Origin: [Mycobacterium] nativiensis
GTDB taxonomy: Bacteria; Actinomycetota; Actinomycetes; Mycobacteriales; Mycobacteriaceae
Assembly: GCF_020172685.1 (NCBI RefSeq)
Contig: NZ_CP083986.1
Coordinates: 26,456 to 90,455 of the forward strand
Direction of reading: 5' to 3'
Length of the DNA: 64,000 bases
The notes under the pieces were generated by a model that was given only the letters and a program-made list of their open reading frames with translations, made no database searches and was not told the DNA's origin. The position numbers and the translations under genes were made by a program. This document shows, piece after piece, positions 35,343-43,430 of this stretch. The stretch's first letter is position 1. Every line of letters starts with the position of its first letter.

Positions 35343-36845
35343 TCAGAGCCCGGCGAATGCGGCTTGGATATCCGACATGGTGTTCGTGATGATCTGGAGT
35401 CCGAAACCGGCCGCCAGCGTATCCAGCGCGGTGCTGGCTGCGAGCGGCAGACCGAAGGCGTCCAACAGGTCACCGTTCTGCAGGTTGGTGATGAAGAGCT
35501 CCGCCTCGTAGGTCGGCAGAGCGGTGAACAGCGCATTGGCGACGTCCGAGAGCCCGGACAGGCCGCCGTTGGCCGCGGACAGGGCGCTCGAGAACGCATT
35601 GACGATGTCGGAGAGCGTCGGCGGATCGAGCGCCGTGGTCGGGGCATCCGACACCGCCGACGACAAGGCTGACGAGAAGGCCGACGACCATGCGGACGGG
35701 TCGGACAGGTCGGCCATGAAGGCGGTCCAGCCCTGTTGTGCTCCGGCGACCAATTGGTTGATGACGGTAGTTGGATCGACGTCCGGGAACAGCCCGAACG
35801 GCGTGGCGATGTTCGCCGGTGCGTCCGAGTATCCGAGGTTGTCGGCGCCATAGCCGAGGTTGATCAGATACGTCAGGTCGGGCCCCAGCAGGTCCTGGAG
35901 TGGCTTCGGCAGCATCGCGACCAGCGGCGCAGTCTCATTGATCATGTAGTAGTTGGTGAGGCAGCTCGCGCAGGGATCCGTGGTCGAGTTCTCCGACCCG
36001 GGCAACAGGGTCGCATTGGCGATCTGTTCGGGCGTCGGGCCGCTTCCATTGACGCCGCCGTTCAGATAGATGCCGTGCAGTTCCCTGATCCCCAAGAAGG
36101 CGTTCAGGTCGGCCAGAAAGTTCAGCGGGTACCGGGGAAAGTCGGCGAATCCGTCGTATTCGAGCGTGTAGATGCTGGTGTGGAAGTCATCGGCGGGGGT
36201 GGCGCCGTCGAAGCTGATTCCCATGCTGGGGATGTTCAGTTCCAGGGGGTGCGAGACTCCCGACGTCGTCTCGAATCCGTTGAAGCGCTCCAGCAGCCCG
36301 CCGTTGGGATTGCTCGGATCGGCGATCAGCACGAACTGAACGGGCAGGTCACTGGGCGTTCCCGACGGGTCCAGTTGTTGCATCTCGAGGCTGGCGATCG
36401 TGGAACTCTGCGAATAGCCGAACACCGTGACGGCATTCCCGGCGGCGAGTTGGGCCTGAATGTTGTTGTCCAGGATCGTCATCCCCTGCCCCACCGAGGT
36501 GGTCTGGCTCGGGAAGCCGTTGGAGCCGGCGGGATAGTTGAGGCGCAACACGTTGATGCCGTCGAGCGGGTAAAGCCCTTCGGGTGTGAACAGTCCGTTG
36601 GCCAGGACTCCCGGGTAGGTGGTGCCGGGGACGTTGGGGTGGATGTAGAGGGCGTCGGCTGCGCTGACGTAGCCGGTCCCCGGGATCGGCACCCCGCTGC
36701 CGCCGATGACCAGCCCGACGGTATCGCCGGCCAGGAGCCGTACCGGGATGTTTGGTGGCGGTGGCGCCCCGGGGCCGACGACGATCATGCCGGCGCCGAC
36801 CAGGGCGATTGTGGCGGTTGTATAGGGACGGAGTGCAATTCCCAT
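35343..36845 (-). CDS. Secreted PE-PPE-domain serine hydrolase without a PE domain
   Basis: 500 residues. The start MGIALRPYTTATIALVGAGMIVVGPG is a hydrophobic signal, not a PE domain. The PE-PPE alpha/beta hydrolase domain (about 45-290) has the elbow GYSQSST, VQFVLIADPSNPNGGLLERF and EYDGFADFPRYPLN. The C-terminal ~180 residues are helical and Ala/Ser-rich. In M. tuberculosis this position is held by Rv0151c and Rv0152c, PE proteins with the same hydrolase domain. It probably cleaves short acyl esters or transfers acyl groups at the cell surface, as Chp-type enzymes do. Confidence 0.82.
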   Translation of the reverse strand: MGIALRPYTTATIALVGAGMIVVGPGAPPPPNIPVRLLAGDTVGLVIGGSGVPIPGTGYVSAADALYIHPNVPGTTYPGVLANGLFTPEGLYPLDGINVLRLNYPAGSNGFPSQTTSVGQGMTILDNNIQAQLAAGNAVTVFGYSQSSTIASLEMQQLDPSGTPSDLPVQFVLIADPSNPNGGLLERFNGFETTSGVSHPLELNIPSMGISFDGATPADDFHTSIYTLEYDGFADFPRYPLNFLADLNAFLGIRELHGIYLNGGVNGSGPTPEQIANATLLPGSENSTTDPCASCLTNYYMINETAPLVAMLPKPLQDLLGPDLTYLINLGYGADNLGYSDAPANIATPFGLFPDVDPTTVINQLVAGAQQGWTAFMADLSDPSAWSSAFSSALSSAVSDAPTTALDPPTLSDIVNAFSSALSAANGGLSGLSDVANALFTALPTYEAELFITNLQNGDLLDAFGLPLAASTALDTLAAGFGLQIITNTMSDIQAAFAGL

Positions 36846-36921
36846 GAGAAGTCCCCGAGGTGGAGTTATAAGGCTTTAAAAGTACCTCGGTCAGATCTCA
36901 GGGTGCAATGGTGAATTGAGC

Positions 36922-37737
36922 TCAGCCGAGCAGCGCGCCGCGCAACCCCTCCAGGTCGGCGCCGGTGACGCCGGAGGCGCGCAGGAACTCGTCGAACGAC
37001 CCGAAGTGCTGATCGATCGAGCGGTGGGCGGCGTCCAGGTACTCGGCGCGTACGCCGAGCACCTCGTCGGAGAGCCGGGCCTCGGTGAAGGTCAGCACCT
37101 CGGGGGTGATCTCGACCTCGGCGCGCTGCCTGATCATCTCCAGGATCCGATCCCGCAGGATTGGAACCGCCGTGTTGCTGCGCAGATAGTCCTCCATCAC
37201 CACGTCCCGGTCGATCCCGGCCGCCTGCAGCACCGATGCGACCACGAACCCGGTGCGGTCCTTGCCCGCGAAGCAGTGCGCCAGCACCGGCCGGCCCGCC
37301 GCCAACAGGGAGACCACCCGCTGCACCGCCCGGCGTGAGCCGCCGAGGGTGGGGAATCGCTGGTACTCCTCGAGCATGTAGCGCGACGCGACGTCGGCGG
37401 CCGAGTCCGCGTCGGGCTTCTCCTCCATCATCTTGCGGAAGGCGTCCTCGTGCGGTGATGCGCTCTCGGGCGCCTGGTCGCCGGCCAGGTCCGGGAACGG
37501 CAGCAGGTGGATGGCGACGCCGGCGGGCACCAGTCCGGGCCCGCGGCGCGTCACCTCCCGTGGTGACCGCAGGTCGGCGACGTCGGCCACTCCGATCCGC
37601 AGCAATCGGTCGCGGCCCTGATCGTCGAGGCGGCTCAGTTCGCTGGACCGCAGCAGCCGGCCCGGGCGCAGTGCGCCGACGATTTCGGAGACGTCGCGAA
37701 AATTCCACGCCCCGGGCAGTTCCGGCTGGGAGGTCAC
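36922..37737 (-). CDS. ptpB: Secreted-type protein tyrosine/lipid phosphatase PtpB
   Basis: 271 residues from the GTG at 37737, giving SQPELPGAWNFRDVSEIV, which aligns with the M. tuberculosis PtpB start. The phosphatase loop HCFAGKDRTG has Cys155 and Arg161 (CX5R). RPGRLLRSSELSRLDDQGRDRLLRIG and LPFPDLAGD follow the PtpB pattern, and the acidic lid region (about 85-118) is a little different. PtpB dephosphorylates phosphotyrosine and phosphoinositides and manipulates host signalling in pathogens. No signal peptide is present, as in M. tuberculosis. Confidence 0.93.
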   Translation of the reverse strand: MTSQPELPGAWNFRDVSEIVGALRPGRLLRSSELSRLDDQGRDRLLRIGVADVADLRSPREVTRRGPGLVPAGVAIHLLPFPDLAGDQAPESASPHEDAFRKMMEEKPDADSAADVASRYMLEEYQRFPTLGGSRRAVQRVVSLLAAGRPVLAHCFAGKDRTGFVVASVLQAAGIDRDVVMEDYLRSNTAVPILRDRILEMIRQRAEVEITPEVLTFTEARLSDEVLGVRAEYLDAAHRSIDQHFGSFDEFLRASGVTGADLEGLRGALLG

Positions 37738-37814
37738 CCGGCCACGATAGGACACCGTGCCGGAGGCGCGACCGCGGACACGGCACCGTCGGCGTCGTCG
37801 GGCAGACACAAAAA

Positions 37815-37839
37815 CCCCCGATCCGGCGCGGATCGGGGG
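37815..37839 (-). terminator. Intrinsic terminator of the small-protein gene
   Basis: CCCCCGATCC (37815-37824) pairs with GGATCGGGGG (37830-37839) around a 5-nt loop. On the minus strand the stem is followed by TTTTT. It separates the 47-residue gene from ptpB downstream. Confidence 0.8.
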
Positions 37840-37864
37840 GTGTTGTGCGTCTACCGGACCGGAT

Positions 37865-38008
37865 CTAGATCGGCGGGTAGTTCTGCGGGGGGTACCCGCC
37901 GCCGCCGTCCACGCCGCGCAAGCCCCAGGTCAGGTACTTGAAGAAGAACTCGGCCTCGTCGCTCATGTCGTAATCCGGATTCGGATCGTAACCGTAACCA
38001 GGACCCAT
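37865..38008 (-). CDS. 47-residue conserved small protein (Rv0157A-like)
   Basis: The frame reads MGPGYGYDPNPDYDMSDEAE, FFFKYLTWGLRGVDGG, GGYPPQNYPPI. It has an AAGGGG ribosome site before the ATG and its own terminator, so it is very likely a real gene although short. The middle (EFFFKYLTWGLRG) may be an amphipathic helix, with flexible Tyr/Pro/Gly ends. The place, just before the Rv0158-like TetR on the other strand, is that of the small gene Rv0157A. Function unknown. Confidence 0.8.
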   Translation of the reverse strand: MGPGYGYDPNPDYDMSDEAEFFFKYLTWGLRGVDGGGGYPPQNYPPI

Positions 38009-38135
38009 TTCATCAACCCCTTGACTTGGATTGGGCTCAGTTTAGTCGGCTCGTCAATGTGGCGGTACCAGACTGCCTAGAATCCTTCCAACCAGTTGAT
38101 TGATACGCCGGTGACACCGGCCAGCGGAAGAGCGA

Positions 38136-38777
38136 GTGGACATGGCAAACGATAAGGGCTCTGCCCAGGGGCCCTCCCGCCGCGAGGAGCTGCTCGCGGT
38201 CGCCACCAAGTTGTTCGCCGCCCGCGGCTACCACGGCACCCGGATGGACGACGTCGCCGACGTGGTCGGGCTGAACAAGGCGACCGTCTACCACTACTAC
38301 GCCAGCAAGTCGCTGATCCTCTACGACATCTACCAGCAGGCCGCGGAACGGACCCTGGCCGCGGTGCACGACGATCCGTCCTGGACCGCGCGGGAGGCGC
38401 TGTACCAGTACACGGTGCGCCTGCTCGACCAGATCGCCGTCAACCCGGAGGGCGCGGCGGTCTACTTCCAGGAGCAGCCCTACATCACCGAATGGTTCAC
38501 CGACGAACAGGTCGCCGAGGTCCGGGAGAAGGAGACCCAGGTCTACGAACACGTGCACGGCCTGATCGACCGCGGTATCGCCAACGGCGAGTTCTACCAA
38601 TGCGATTCGCATGTGCTGGCGCTGGGCTACATAGGGATGACGCTGGGTGCCTACCGCTGGCTGCGGGCGAGCGGCCGGCGCAGCGCCAAGGAGATCGCCG
38701 CGGAATTCAGCACGGCGCTGCTGCGCGGGTTGATCCGCGACGAGACGATCCGCGTCGAGTCCCCGCTGGGGGTATGA
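38136..38777 (+). CDS. TetR-family regulator (Rv0158-like)
   Basis: 213 residues from a GTG 5 nt after GGAAG; an ATG two codons later is possible. The helix-turn-helix is RREELLAVATKLFAARGYHGTRMDDVADVVGLNKATVYHYYASKSLI. The C-terminal domain resembles KstR2/FadR-type regulators (AALYQ/EALYQYTVRLLDQIAVNPEGAAVYFQEQPYITEWF). The target and ligand are unknown; regulation of lipid genes is likely from the family. Confidence 0.87.
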   Translation: MDMANDKGSAQGPSRREELLAVATKLFAARGYHGTRMDDVADVVGLNKATVYHYYASKSLILYDIYQQAAERTLAAVHDDPSWTAREALYQYTVRLLDQIAVNPEGAAVYFQEQPYITEWFTDEQVAEVREKETQVYEHVHGLIDRGIANGEFYQCDSHVLALGYIGMTLGAYRWLRASGRRSAKEIAAEFSTALLRGLIRDETIRVESPLGV

Positions 38778-38795
38778 GCGGCGGCACGGCGGTGT

Positions 38796-39695
38796 TCAAG
38801 CGGTCGGCGCCTTGAGGTTGCGGTCCAGAAACTCCAGCTGATCGGCGACTACCCGTTCGAAGGCATCGCCGACGTAGATGTCGAAGTGGCCCTCTGAGTA
38901 ACGCTTCACCGTGCCGCGCGGGGCCTGCGCGGCGTAGCGCAGCGTCGGCCCCGCCGGGGCGACCGAGTCGGTGTCGCAGACGCAGAACAGGATCGGGCAG
39001 GCCACCTTGGCCGACTGCCGGCCCGGACGGTAGCCGAGGATCTTCATCCCGATCCGCGCGGCCACCTCGTTGCGCACGGTCTTGCCGTCCGGCATCAGCT
39101 TCAGGTAGCCGGGGTACGCATCCGGCGTCGTCATCAACGCGATCTCCCCGGGACGGCCGGCGGTGGCGACCAGCACCGGCGGGTTGCCCAGCCGCGCGGC
39201 GAGCAGGTCGCGGATGGCCAGCATGCTGATCCGCGCGGTGGTCAGCGGGGGAATGGTCCGTGCCGAGGCGATCCCGTCGGTGAACGGGCACTGCGCCACC
39301 ACCGCCGCCACCGGCAGCCGTGCCGCGGTGGCGATAACGTGCCCACCACCGAACGAGGTGCCCCACAGGCCGATTCGGGCCGGGTCGACACCGGCCAGGG
39401 TGTGCGCGAAATCGACTGCGGCGGCCCAGTCCGCCAATTGCATCCGCACGTCGATCAGCTGGCGTGGGGCGCCGCCGCTGTCACCGAAGTTGCGGTAGTC
39501 GAACACCAGAGCGGCGTAGCCGGCGGCGGCGAACCGTTCGGCGTACGCGTCCAGCCGCATGGTCCGCACCGCGCCCAGGCCGTGTGCCATGACCAGCAGC
39601 GGGGCGCCGCGTGGGCCCACGTCGTCGGGTCGGTACAGCCAGGCGCTGATCCGATCAGCACCCGAGGGAAAGGTGACGTCTTCGCGGGTGGCCAT
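38796..39695 (-). CDS. Alpha/beta hydrolase (dienelactone-hydrolase/peptidase S15-like)
   Basis: 299 residues from the ATG at 39695. The core is REDVTFPSGADRISAWLYRPDD, APLLVMAHGLGAVRTMRLDAYAERFAAAGYAALVFDYRNFGDSGG, the nucleophile elbow GLWGTSFGGGH, the acid in CVCDTDSVAP and the histidine in YSEGHFDIYVG. The family contains cocaine-esterase-like and acyl-peptide hydrolases. The substrate is unknown. It is divergent from the FAD oxidase gene by 37 nt. Confidence 0.85.
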   Translation of the reverse strand: MATREDVTFPSGADRISAWLYRPDDVGPRGAPLLVMAHGLGAVRTMRLDAYAERFAAAGYAALVFDYRNFGDSGGAPRQLIDVRMQLADWAAAVDFAHTLAGVDPARIGLWGTSFGGGHVIATAARLPVAAVVAQCPFTDGIASARTIPPLTTARISMLAIRDLLAARLGNPPVLVATAGRPGEIALMTTPDAYPGYLKLMPDGKTVRNEVAARIGMKILGYRPGRQSAKVACPILFCVCDTDSVAPAGPTLRYAAQAPRGTVKRYSEGHFDIYVGDAFERVVADQLEFLDRNLKAPTA

Positions 39696-39732
39696 GAGAA
39701 GAAAGGTAGCGCGGTTGTGGTAAACCGGCTGC

Positions 39733-41103
39733 GTGACCGGGTCAGCCACCGCCAGCCTGTTGGGAAGCCTGGCGCAGGTGGTGGGCGCCGGCCACGTCAC
39801 CGACGATCCCGACGTGCTGGCCACCCGCAGCGTCGACTACACCGGCCGTTACCGGGGCCTGGCGGGCGCGCTGGTGCGGCCCGGGTCCCCCGAAGAGGTA
39901 GCGGCGGTATTGCGAATCTGCCGGGACGCCCGCGCACACGTCACCGTGCAGGGCGGCCGGACCTCGTTGGTGGCCGGCACGGTGCCCGAACATGACGACG
40001 TACTGCTGTCCACCGAGCGGCTGAACACCGTCGGCGCCGTCGACACCGTCGAGCGTCGGGTGACTGCCGGATCCGGCGCCACCCTCGCCGCGGTGCAGCA
40101 GGCGGCGGTCGCGGCCGGCCTGGTGTTCGGGGTGGACCTGACCGCCCGCGACACCGCCACCGTCGGCGGGATGGCCTCGACCAATGCCGGCGGCCTGCAC
40201 ACCGTGCACTACGGCAACATGGCCGAGCAGGTTCTCGGCCTGCAGGTGGCGCTGCCGGACGGCACACTGCTGCACCGGCACGCCGCGGTGCGCGCCGACA
40301 ACACCGGCTACAACCTGCCGGCACTGTTCGTCGGCGCCGAGGGCACCCTGGGCGTGATCACCGGCCTCGATCTGCGGCTACGCCCCGCCCCGGCGCACCG
40401 GGCCACCGCGGTCTGCGGTTTCGCCGGCCTCGACGCGCTGGTGGAGGCGGCGCGGATCTTCCGCGACCTGGACGGGATCGCGGCGCTGGAGCTCATCGAT
40501 GCTCGGCTCGCGGCCCTCACCGGCGACCGGCTCGCGGTCGCGGCTCCGGTGGCCGGGAACTGGTTGCTGCTGGTGGAGTTGGCCGGCGACACCGACCAGA
40601 CCGAGCGCCTCGCCGAGCAGCTGGCGCACGTGTCGGCCGGCGAGGAGCCGGCGGTGGGCGTCGACATCGCCACCCGGCAGCGACTATGGCGGCTGCGCGA
40701 GGCGGTGGCCGACGTGCTCGGAGCGTTCGGCCCGCCGCTGAAATTCGACGTCGCACTGCCGCTGGCCGCCGTCGCCCGGTTCGCCGAGGAGGCCGGCACC
40801 CGGGTGCAGCGGCACGCCCCGGACGCATTGCCGGTGCTGTTCGGTCATATCGGCGAGGGCAACCTGCACTTCAACGTGCTGCGCTGTCCGGCCGCCGCCG
40901 AACCGGGGCTGTATGCGGCGATGATGGACCTGATCGCCGAGTGCGGCGGCAACGTCAGCTCCGAACACGGGGTGGGCAGCCGCAAGCGGGCCTACCTGCC
41001 GATGTCGCGGGGGCCGGCCGACATCGCCGCCATGCGCGCGGTCAAGGCCGCGTTCGATCCGACCGGCTACCTCAACGCCGCGGTGCTGTTCGACACGCCC
41101 TAG
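39733..41103 (+). CDS. FAD-linked 2-hydroxyacid oxidase/dehydrogenase (Rv0161-like)
   Basis: 456 residues with a GTG start. The FAD-binding PCMH domain is seen as ALVRPGSPEEVAAVLRICRDARAHVTVQGGRTSLVAG, VTAGSGATLAAVQQAA and TVGGMASTNAGGLHTVHYGNMAEQVLGLQVALPDG. The C-terminal cap has HIGEGNLHFNVL and SSEHGVGSRKRAYL, which carry the histidines that bind the 2-hydroxyacid carboxylate in GlcD and D-lactate or D-2-hydroxyglutarate dehydrogenases. Substrate is probably a D-2-hydroxyacid. The end overlaps the TetR gene of the accessory island by 4 nt, marking the left border of the insertion. Confidence 0.9.
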   Translation: MTGSATASLLGSLAQVVGAGHVTDDPDVLATRSVDYTGRYRGLAGALVRPGSPEEVAAVLRICRDARAHVTVQGGRTSLVAGTVPEHDDVLLSTERLNTVGAVDTVERRVTAGSGATLAAVQQAAVAAGLVFGVDLTARDTATVGGMASTNAGGLHTVHYGNMAEQVLGLQVALPDGTLLHRHAAVRADNTGYNLPALFVGAEGTLGVITGLDLRLRPAPAHRATAVCGFAGLDALVEAARIFRDLDGIAALELIDARLAALTGDRLAVAAPVAGNWLLLVELAGDTDQTERLAEQLAHVSAGEEPAVGVDIATRQRLWRLREAVADVLGAFGPPLKFDVALPLAAVARFAEEAGTRVQRHAPDALPVLFGHIGEGNLHFNVLRCPAAAEPGLYAAMMDLIAECGGNVSSEHGVGSRKRAYLPMSRGPADIAAMRAVKAAFDPTGYLNAAVLFDTP

Positions 41104-41636
41104 TCACGGTGCTTGATGCCGACGGCCTGGCGTAACTGGGCGAGGAACTGGTCGGAGTCGTCACCGCGGATGATGTAGTGCGAGATGGCAATGCGGATCG
41201 CGGCGGCGGCCTTGACCGCGGCATCCGGGCCGGACAGCATCCGCTGCAGGCCTTCGCGCATCGGGGCGATGATCCGGGCGAAGTCGGTGAGCACATGCTT
41301 GGGTTCGATGTCGATCATCCGCACTCCCGTCGACGAGTGCTGGTAGTCGACGATGAAACGCAGCGCGGCGTCGAGTCGCTCGGTGCCCTTCAGCCCCTCG
41401 GTGGCGCGGTGCAGACCACTGTCGAAAGTGTGCCGCTCGTGGCGGGAGAACGCCGAGATGAGCTCTTCTTTCGACGCGAACCATCGATACAGCGTGGGCC
41501 GCGACACCCCGGCCTGGGAGGCGACCTCGGACAGGCTGAGCTTGGTCATTCCGTTGCGCCCGAGCACCTCGGCGGTCGCCGCGAGGATCCGCTGCCGGGT
41601 CGAGTTGTCGGCGTCGTCCACGGTGCTGTGGGTCAT
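41100..41636 (-). CDS. TetR-family regulator of the 41-51.6 kb island
   Basis: 178 residues. The helix-turn-helix is RQRILAATAEVLGRNGMTKLSLSEVASQAGVSRPTLYRWFASKEELI, with a compact helical effector domain. It appears to be made from a leaderless message: TAAGGT on the minus strand, 7 nt, then ATG. That -10 box lies inside a TTACA-N14-TGTCA site that recurs at two other promoters of the island, so this protein is the natural candidate for the shared repressor. It follows the lactonase and thioesterase genes on the same strand. Confidence 0.85.
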   Translation of the reverse strand: MTHSTVDDADNSTRQRILAATAEVLGRNGMTKLSLSEVASQAGVSRPTLYRWFASKEELISAFSRHERHTFDSGLHRATEGLKGTERLDAALRFIVDYQHSSTGVRMIDIEPKHVLTDFARIIAPMREGLQRMLSGPDAAVKAAAAIRIAISHYIIRGDDSDQFLAQLRQAVGIKHRD

Positions 41637-41643
41637 ATCGGAG

Positions 41644-41670
41644 ACCTTACAAAGAATCGCTTCAGTGTCA
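41644..41670. promoter_or_regulatory. Island operator B and leaderless promoter of the TetR gene
   Basis: TTACA (41647-41651), 14 bp, TGTCA (41666-41670). The minus-strand -10 box TAAGGT (41644-41649) overlaps the left half-site, so binding would shut the TetR promoter. The same spacing occurs at 43397-43420 and 45051-45074. Confidence 0.65.
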
Positions 41671-42498
41671 GCTGGGTTCGCCGCCGGCCGGTTGCCGAGG
41701 GCGCACCAGCACGGACTGCTGGATGGCCGCCACGGCTCCCCGCTCGTCGAAAAGGGTGCCGATGGTGGTTCCGATACCGTCCGGGCCGTAGTTGGTCTCG
41801 GCGCGGATCCCGATCCACTCCCCGTCGGGTATCCGGTGCAGGTGCACCACCAGGTCGTTGTTGAGGAACGTCCACTTCCTGATGTCGATCTTGGTGCCGA
41901 CGCCGTTGGCGTCGTCGGCGACCGCGAACAGCCGTTGCAGCGGCGTCATGGATTCCCCGGCAACCAGATCCACGATCGGCTTGATCCAGGATTCGCCGGC
42001 GCCGGGGGCGAGCGGCTTGGTCAGCCACCGCCAGTCCAGGCTGTGAACGTAGTTGCGGTCCCAGTTGGCGGACATGTTGGTGTTGCGCGCTTCGCTGACC
42101 GGGCGCAGTGGGGACGCCGAGGCGTGCGTGATCACGCCGGTGTCCAACGTCTGCAGCCGCCAGCCGCCGGCGCGGGCGACCGGCCGGGGTTGCTGGTCGG
42201 GGCCCGGTGCCAGCAACTCCGCGCTGAGCAGTTCGATCTGCCGGCCGGGACGGTCGACCCGGGAGCGGACCCACAGCGGGCCCTCGGCGGGGACCGGCCC
42301 CAACAGGTCCACGGAGACCCGGCTGAGGCGGGTGTCGGACCGGCGCTCATGGCGCTCCAGCGCCCGCACCAGCAGCGCCGAAACCGGTGCGGCGTGCTGG
42401 ATCTGAGCCGACCAGGTGCCGCGGACCAGATCGGTGGCGGCGAACAGCTCACCCCGCGGATCGGTGGCGTCAACCAACTCGTAGTAGCAGTCGCTCAT
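41668..42498 (-). CDS. TesB-like acyl-CoA thioesterase-family protein
   Basis: 276 residues with a double-hotdog look. The first half contains FAATDLVRGTWSAQIQHAAPVSALLVRALERH and RVSVDLLGPVPAEGPLWVRSRV. The second contains SESWIKPIVDLV-like sequence (GESWIKPIVDLVAGESMTPLQRLFAVADDANGVG) and WIGIRAETNYGPDGIGTTIGTLFDERGAVAAIQQSVLVRP. It should hydrolyse an acyl-CoA, or bind one. It lies 10 nt after the lactonase gene, in an operon with it. Confidence 0.8.
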   Translation of the reverse strand: MSDCYYELVDATDPRGELFAATDLVRGTWSAQIQHAAPVSALLVRALERHERRSDTRLSRVSVDLLGPVPAEGPLWVRSRVDRPGRQIELLSAELLAPGPDQQPRPVARAGGWRLQTLDTGVITHASASPLRPVSEARNTNMSANWDRNYVHSLDWRWLTKPLAPGAGESWIKPIVDLVAGESMTPLQRLFAVADDANGVGTKIDIRKWTFLNNDLVVHLHRIPDGEWIGIRAETNYGPDGIGTTIGTLFDERGAVAAIQQSVLVRPRQPAGGEPS

Positions 42499-42508
42499 GG
42501 ATCCCCTT

Positions 42509-43351
42509 TCAGGGCAGCCCGGCGCCGGGAATCTCCACGGTCACCGTGTCCAGGCGGGAGTCGCGGGTCCCGATCAGGCGTTTGGGGTAGGCGTCGGTGC
42601 TCGACAGCAGGAACAGGGTGCGACGCTGCGGGCCGCCCAGTGTGCAGGCGATCGCTGCCCGGTCGCCGACGTCGATGCGGTCGGTGACCACGCCGCCGAA
42701 GGTGATGCGCTCGAACTGGTGGGCCAGGGTCATCGAGGTCCAGACTCCGCCCGCCGCATCCAGGGTGATGCCATCGGGTGGTCCGTCGAGACCGTCGGCG
42801 AAGATCCGGCGATCACGCAGTCCGCCGTCGGCATCGACGGTGTAGGCGGTCAGGCGCCGCCCCATCGATTCGGCGACGATCAACGTTCCGCCGTCGTCGG
42901 TGATCACCATCCCGTTGGGAAAGTCGAGGTCGTCGGCGACGGTACGCACGCCGCCGTCCGGGTCGATCCGAACGATCACACCCCCGGTGTAGGCCTGTGA
43001 ACCGACGTAGCAGCGGCCGGCCGCGTCGATCACCATGTCGCCGAGGGCGGCCGGGACGTGACCGCTGAGGTCGACCACGGTGGTGACCTCGTCGCCGTCG
43101 TAGCGCAGCAGGAGGCGGTCTTCGGCGGAGGCGATCAGCAGTGAACCGTCTGCGGCGAATCCCAACCCCGTCGGCGTGTGCCCGGGCAGCGGCACGGTGG
43201 TCATCGAGCCGTTCAACCCAACGGTGTGCACCGCCTCGCCGAGCATGTCGGAGAACCACAGCAGACCCTCGAACCAGCGCGGGCCCTCCCCGAAACAGAA
43301 GCCACCGGCCAGCGGCGCCGGATGCGAGCTTGCTTCGGCGATGCTCAACAC
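42509..43351 (-). CDS. SMP-30/gluconolactonase-family lactonase
   Basis: 280 residues forming a six-bladed propeller. The metal ligands of the family are visible: Glu in FGEGPRW, Asn in DFPNGMVI and Asp in GPPDGITLD; PTGLGFAADGSLLIAS and MVIDAAGRCYVGS are typical blades. These calcium- or zinc-dependent enzymes open lactones. In this island the natural substrate would be the lactone made by the Baeyer-Villiger enzyme at 50119. It is the first gene of the minus-strand operon controlled from operator A. Confidence 0.88.
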   Translation of the reverse strand: MLSIAEASSHPAPLAGGFCFGEGPRWFEGLLWFSDMLGEAVHTVGLNGSMTTVPLPGHTPTGLGFAADGSLLIASAEDRLLLRYDGDEVTTVVDLSGHVPAALGDMVIDAAGRCYVGSQAYTGGVIVRIDPDGGVRTVADDLDFPNGMVITDDGGTLIVAESMGRRLTAYTVDADGGLRDRRIFADGLDGPPDGITLDAAGGVWTSMTLAHQFERITFGGVVTDRIDVGDRAAIACTLGGPQRRTLFLLSSTDAYPKRLIGTRDSRLDTVTVEIPGAGLP

Positions 43352-43392
43352 GGCCGCCCTCCTGTCGTAGGCGTCGCGCGCGCGACCAGGCT

Positions 43393-43420
43393 TACTTTAC
43401 AAAACATGTCCAAAATGTCA
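43393..43420. promoter_or_regulatory. Island operator A in a divergent promoter
   Basis: TTACA (43397-43401), 14 bp, TGTCA (43416-43420), between the divergent lactonase and thioesterase genes. A plus-strand -10-like TACTTT (43393-43398) overlaps it. It agrees with the sites at 41647 and 45051 in both half-sites and spacing. Confidence 0.65.
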
Positions 43421-43430
43421 CGCTCGCCGA

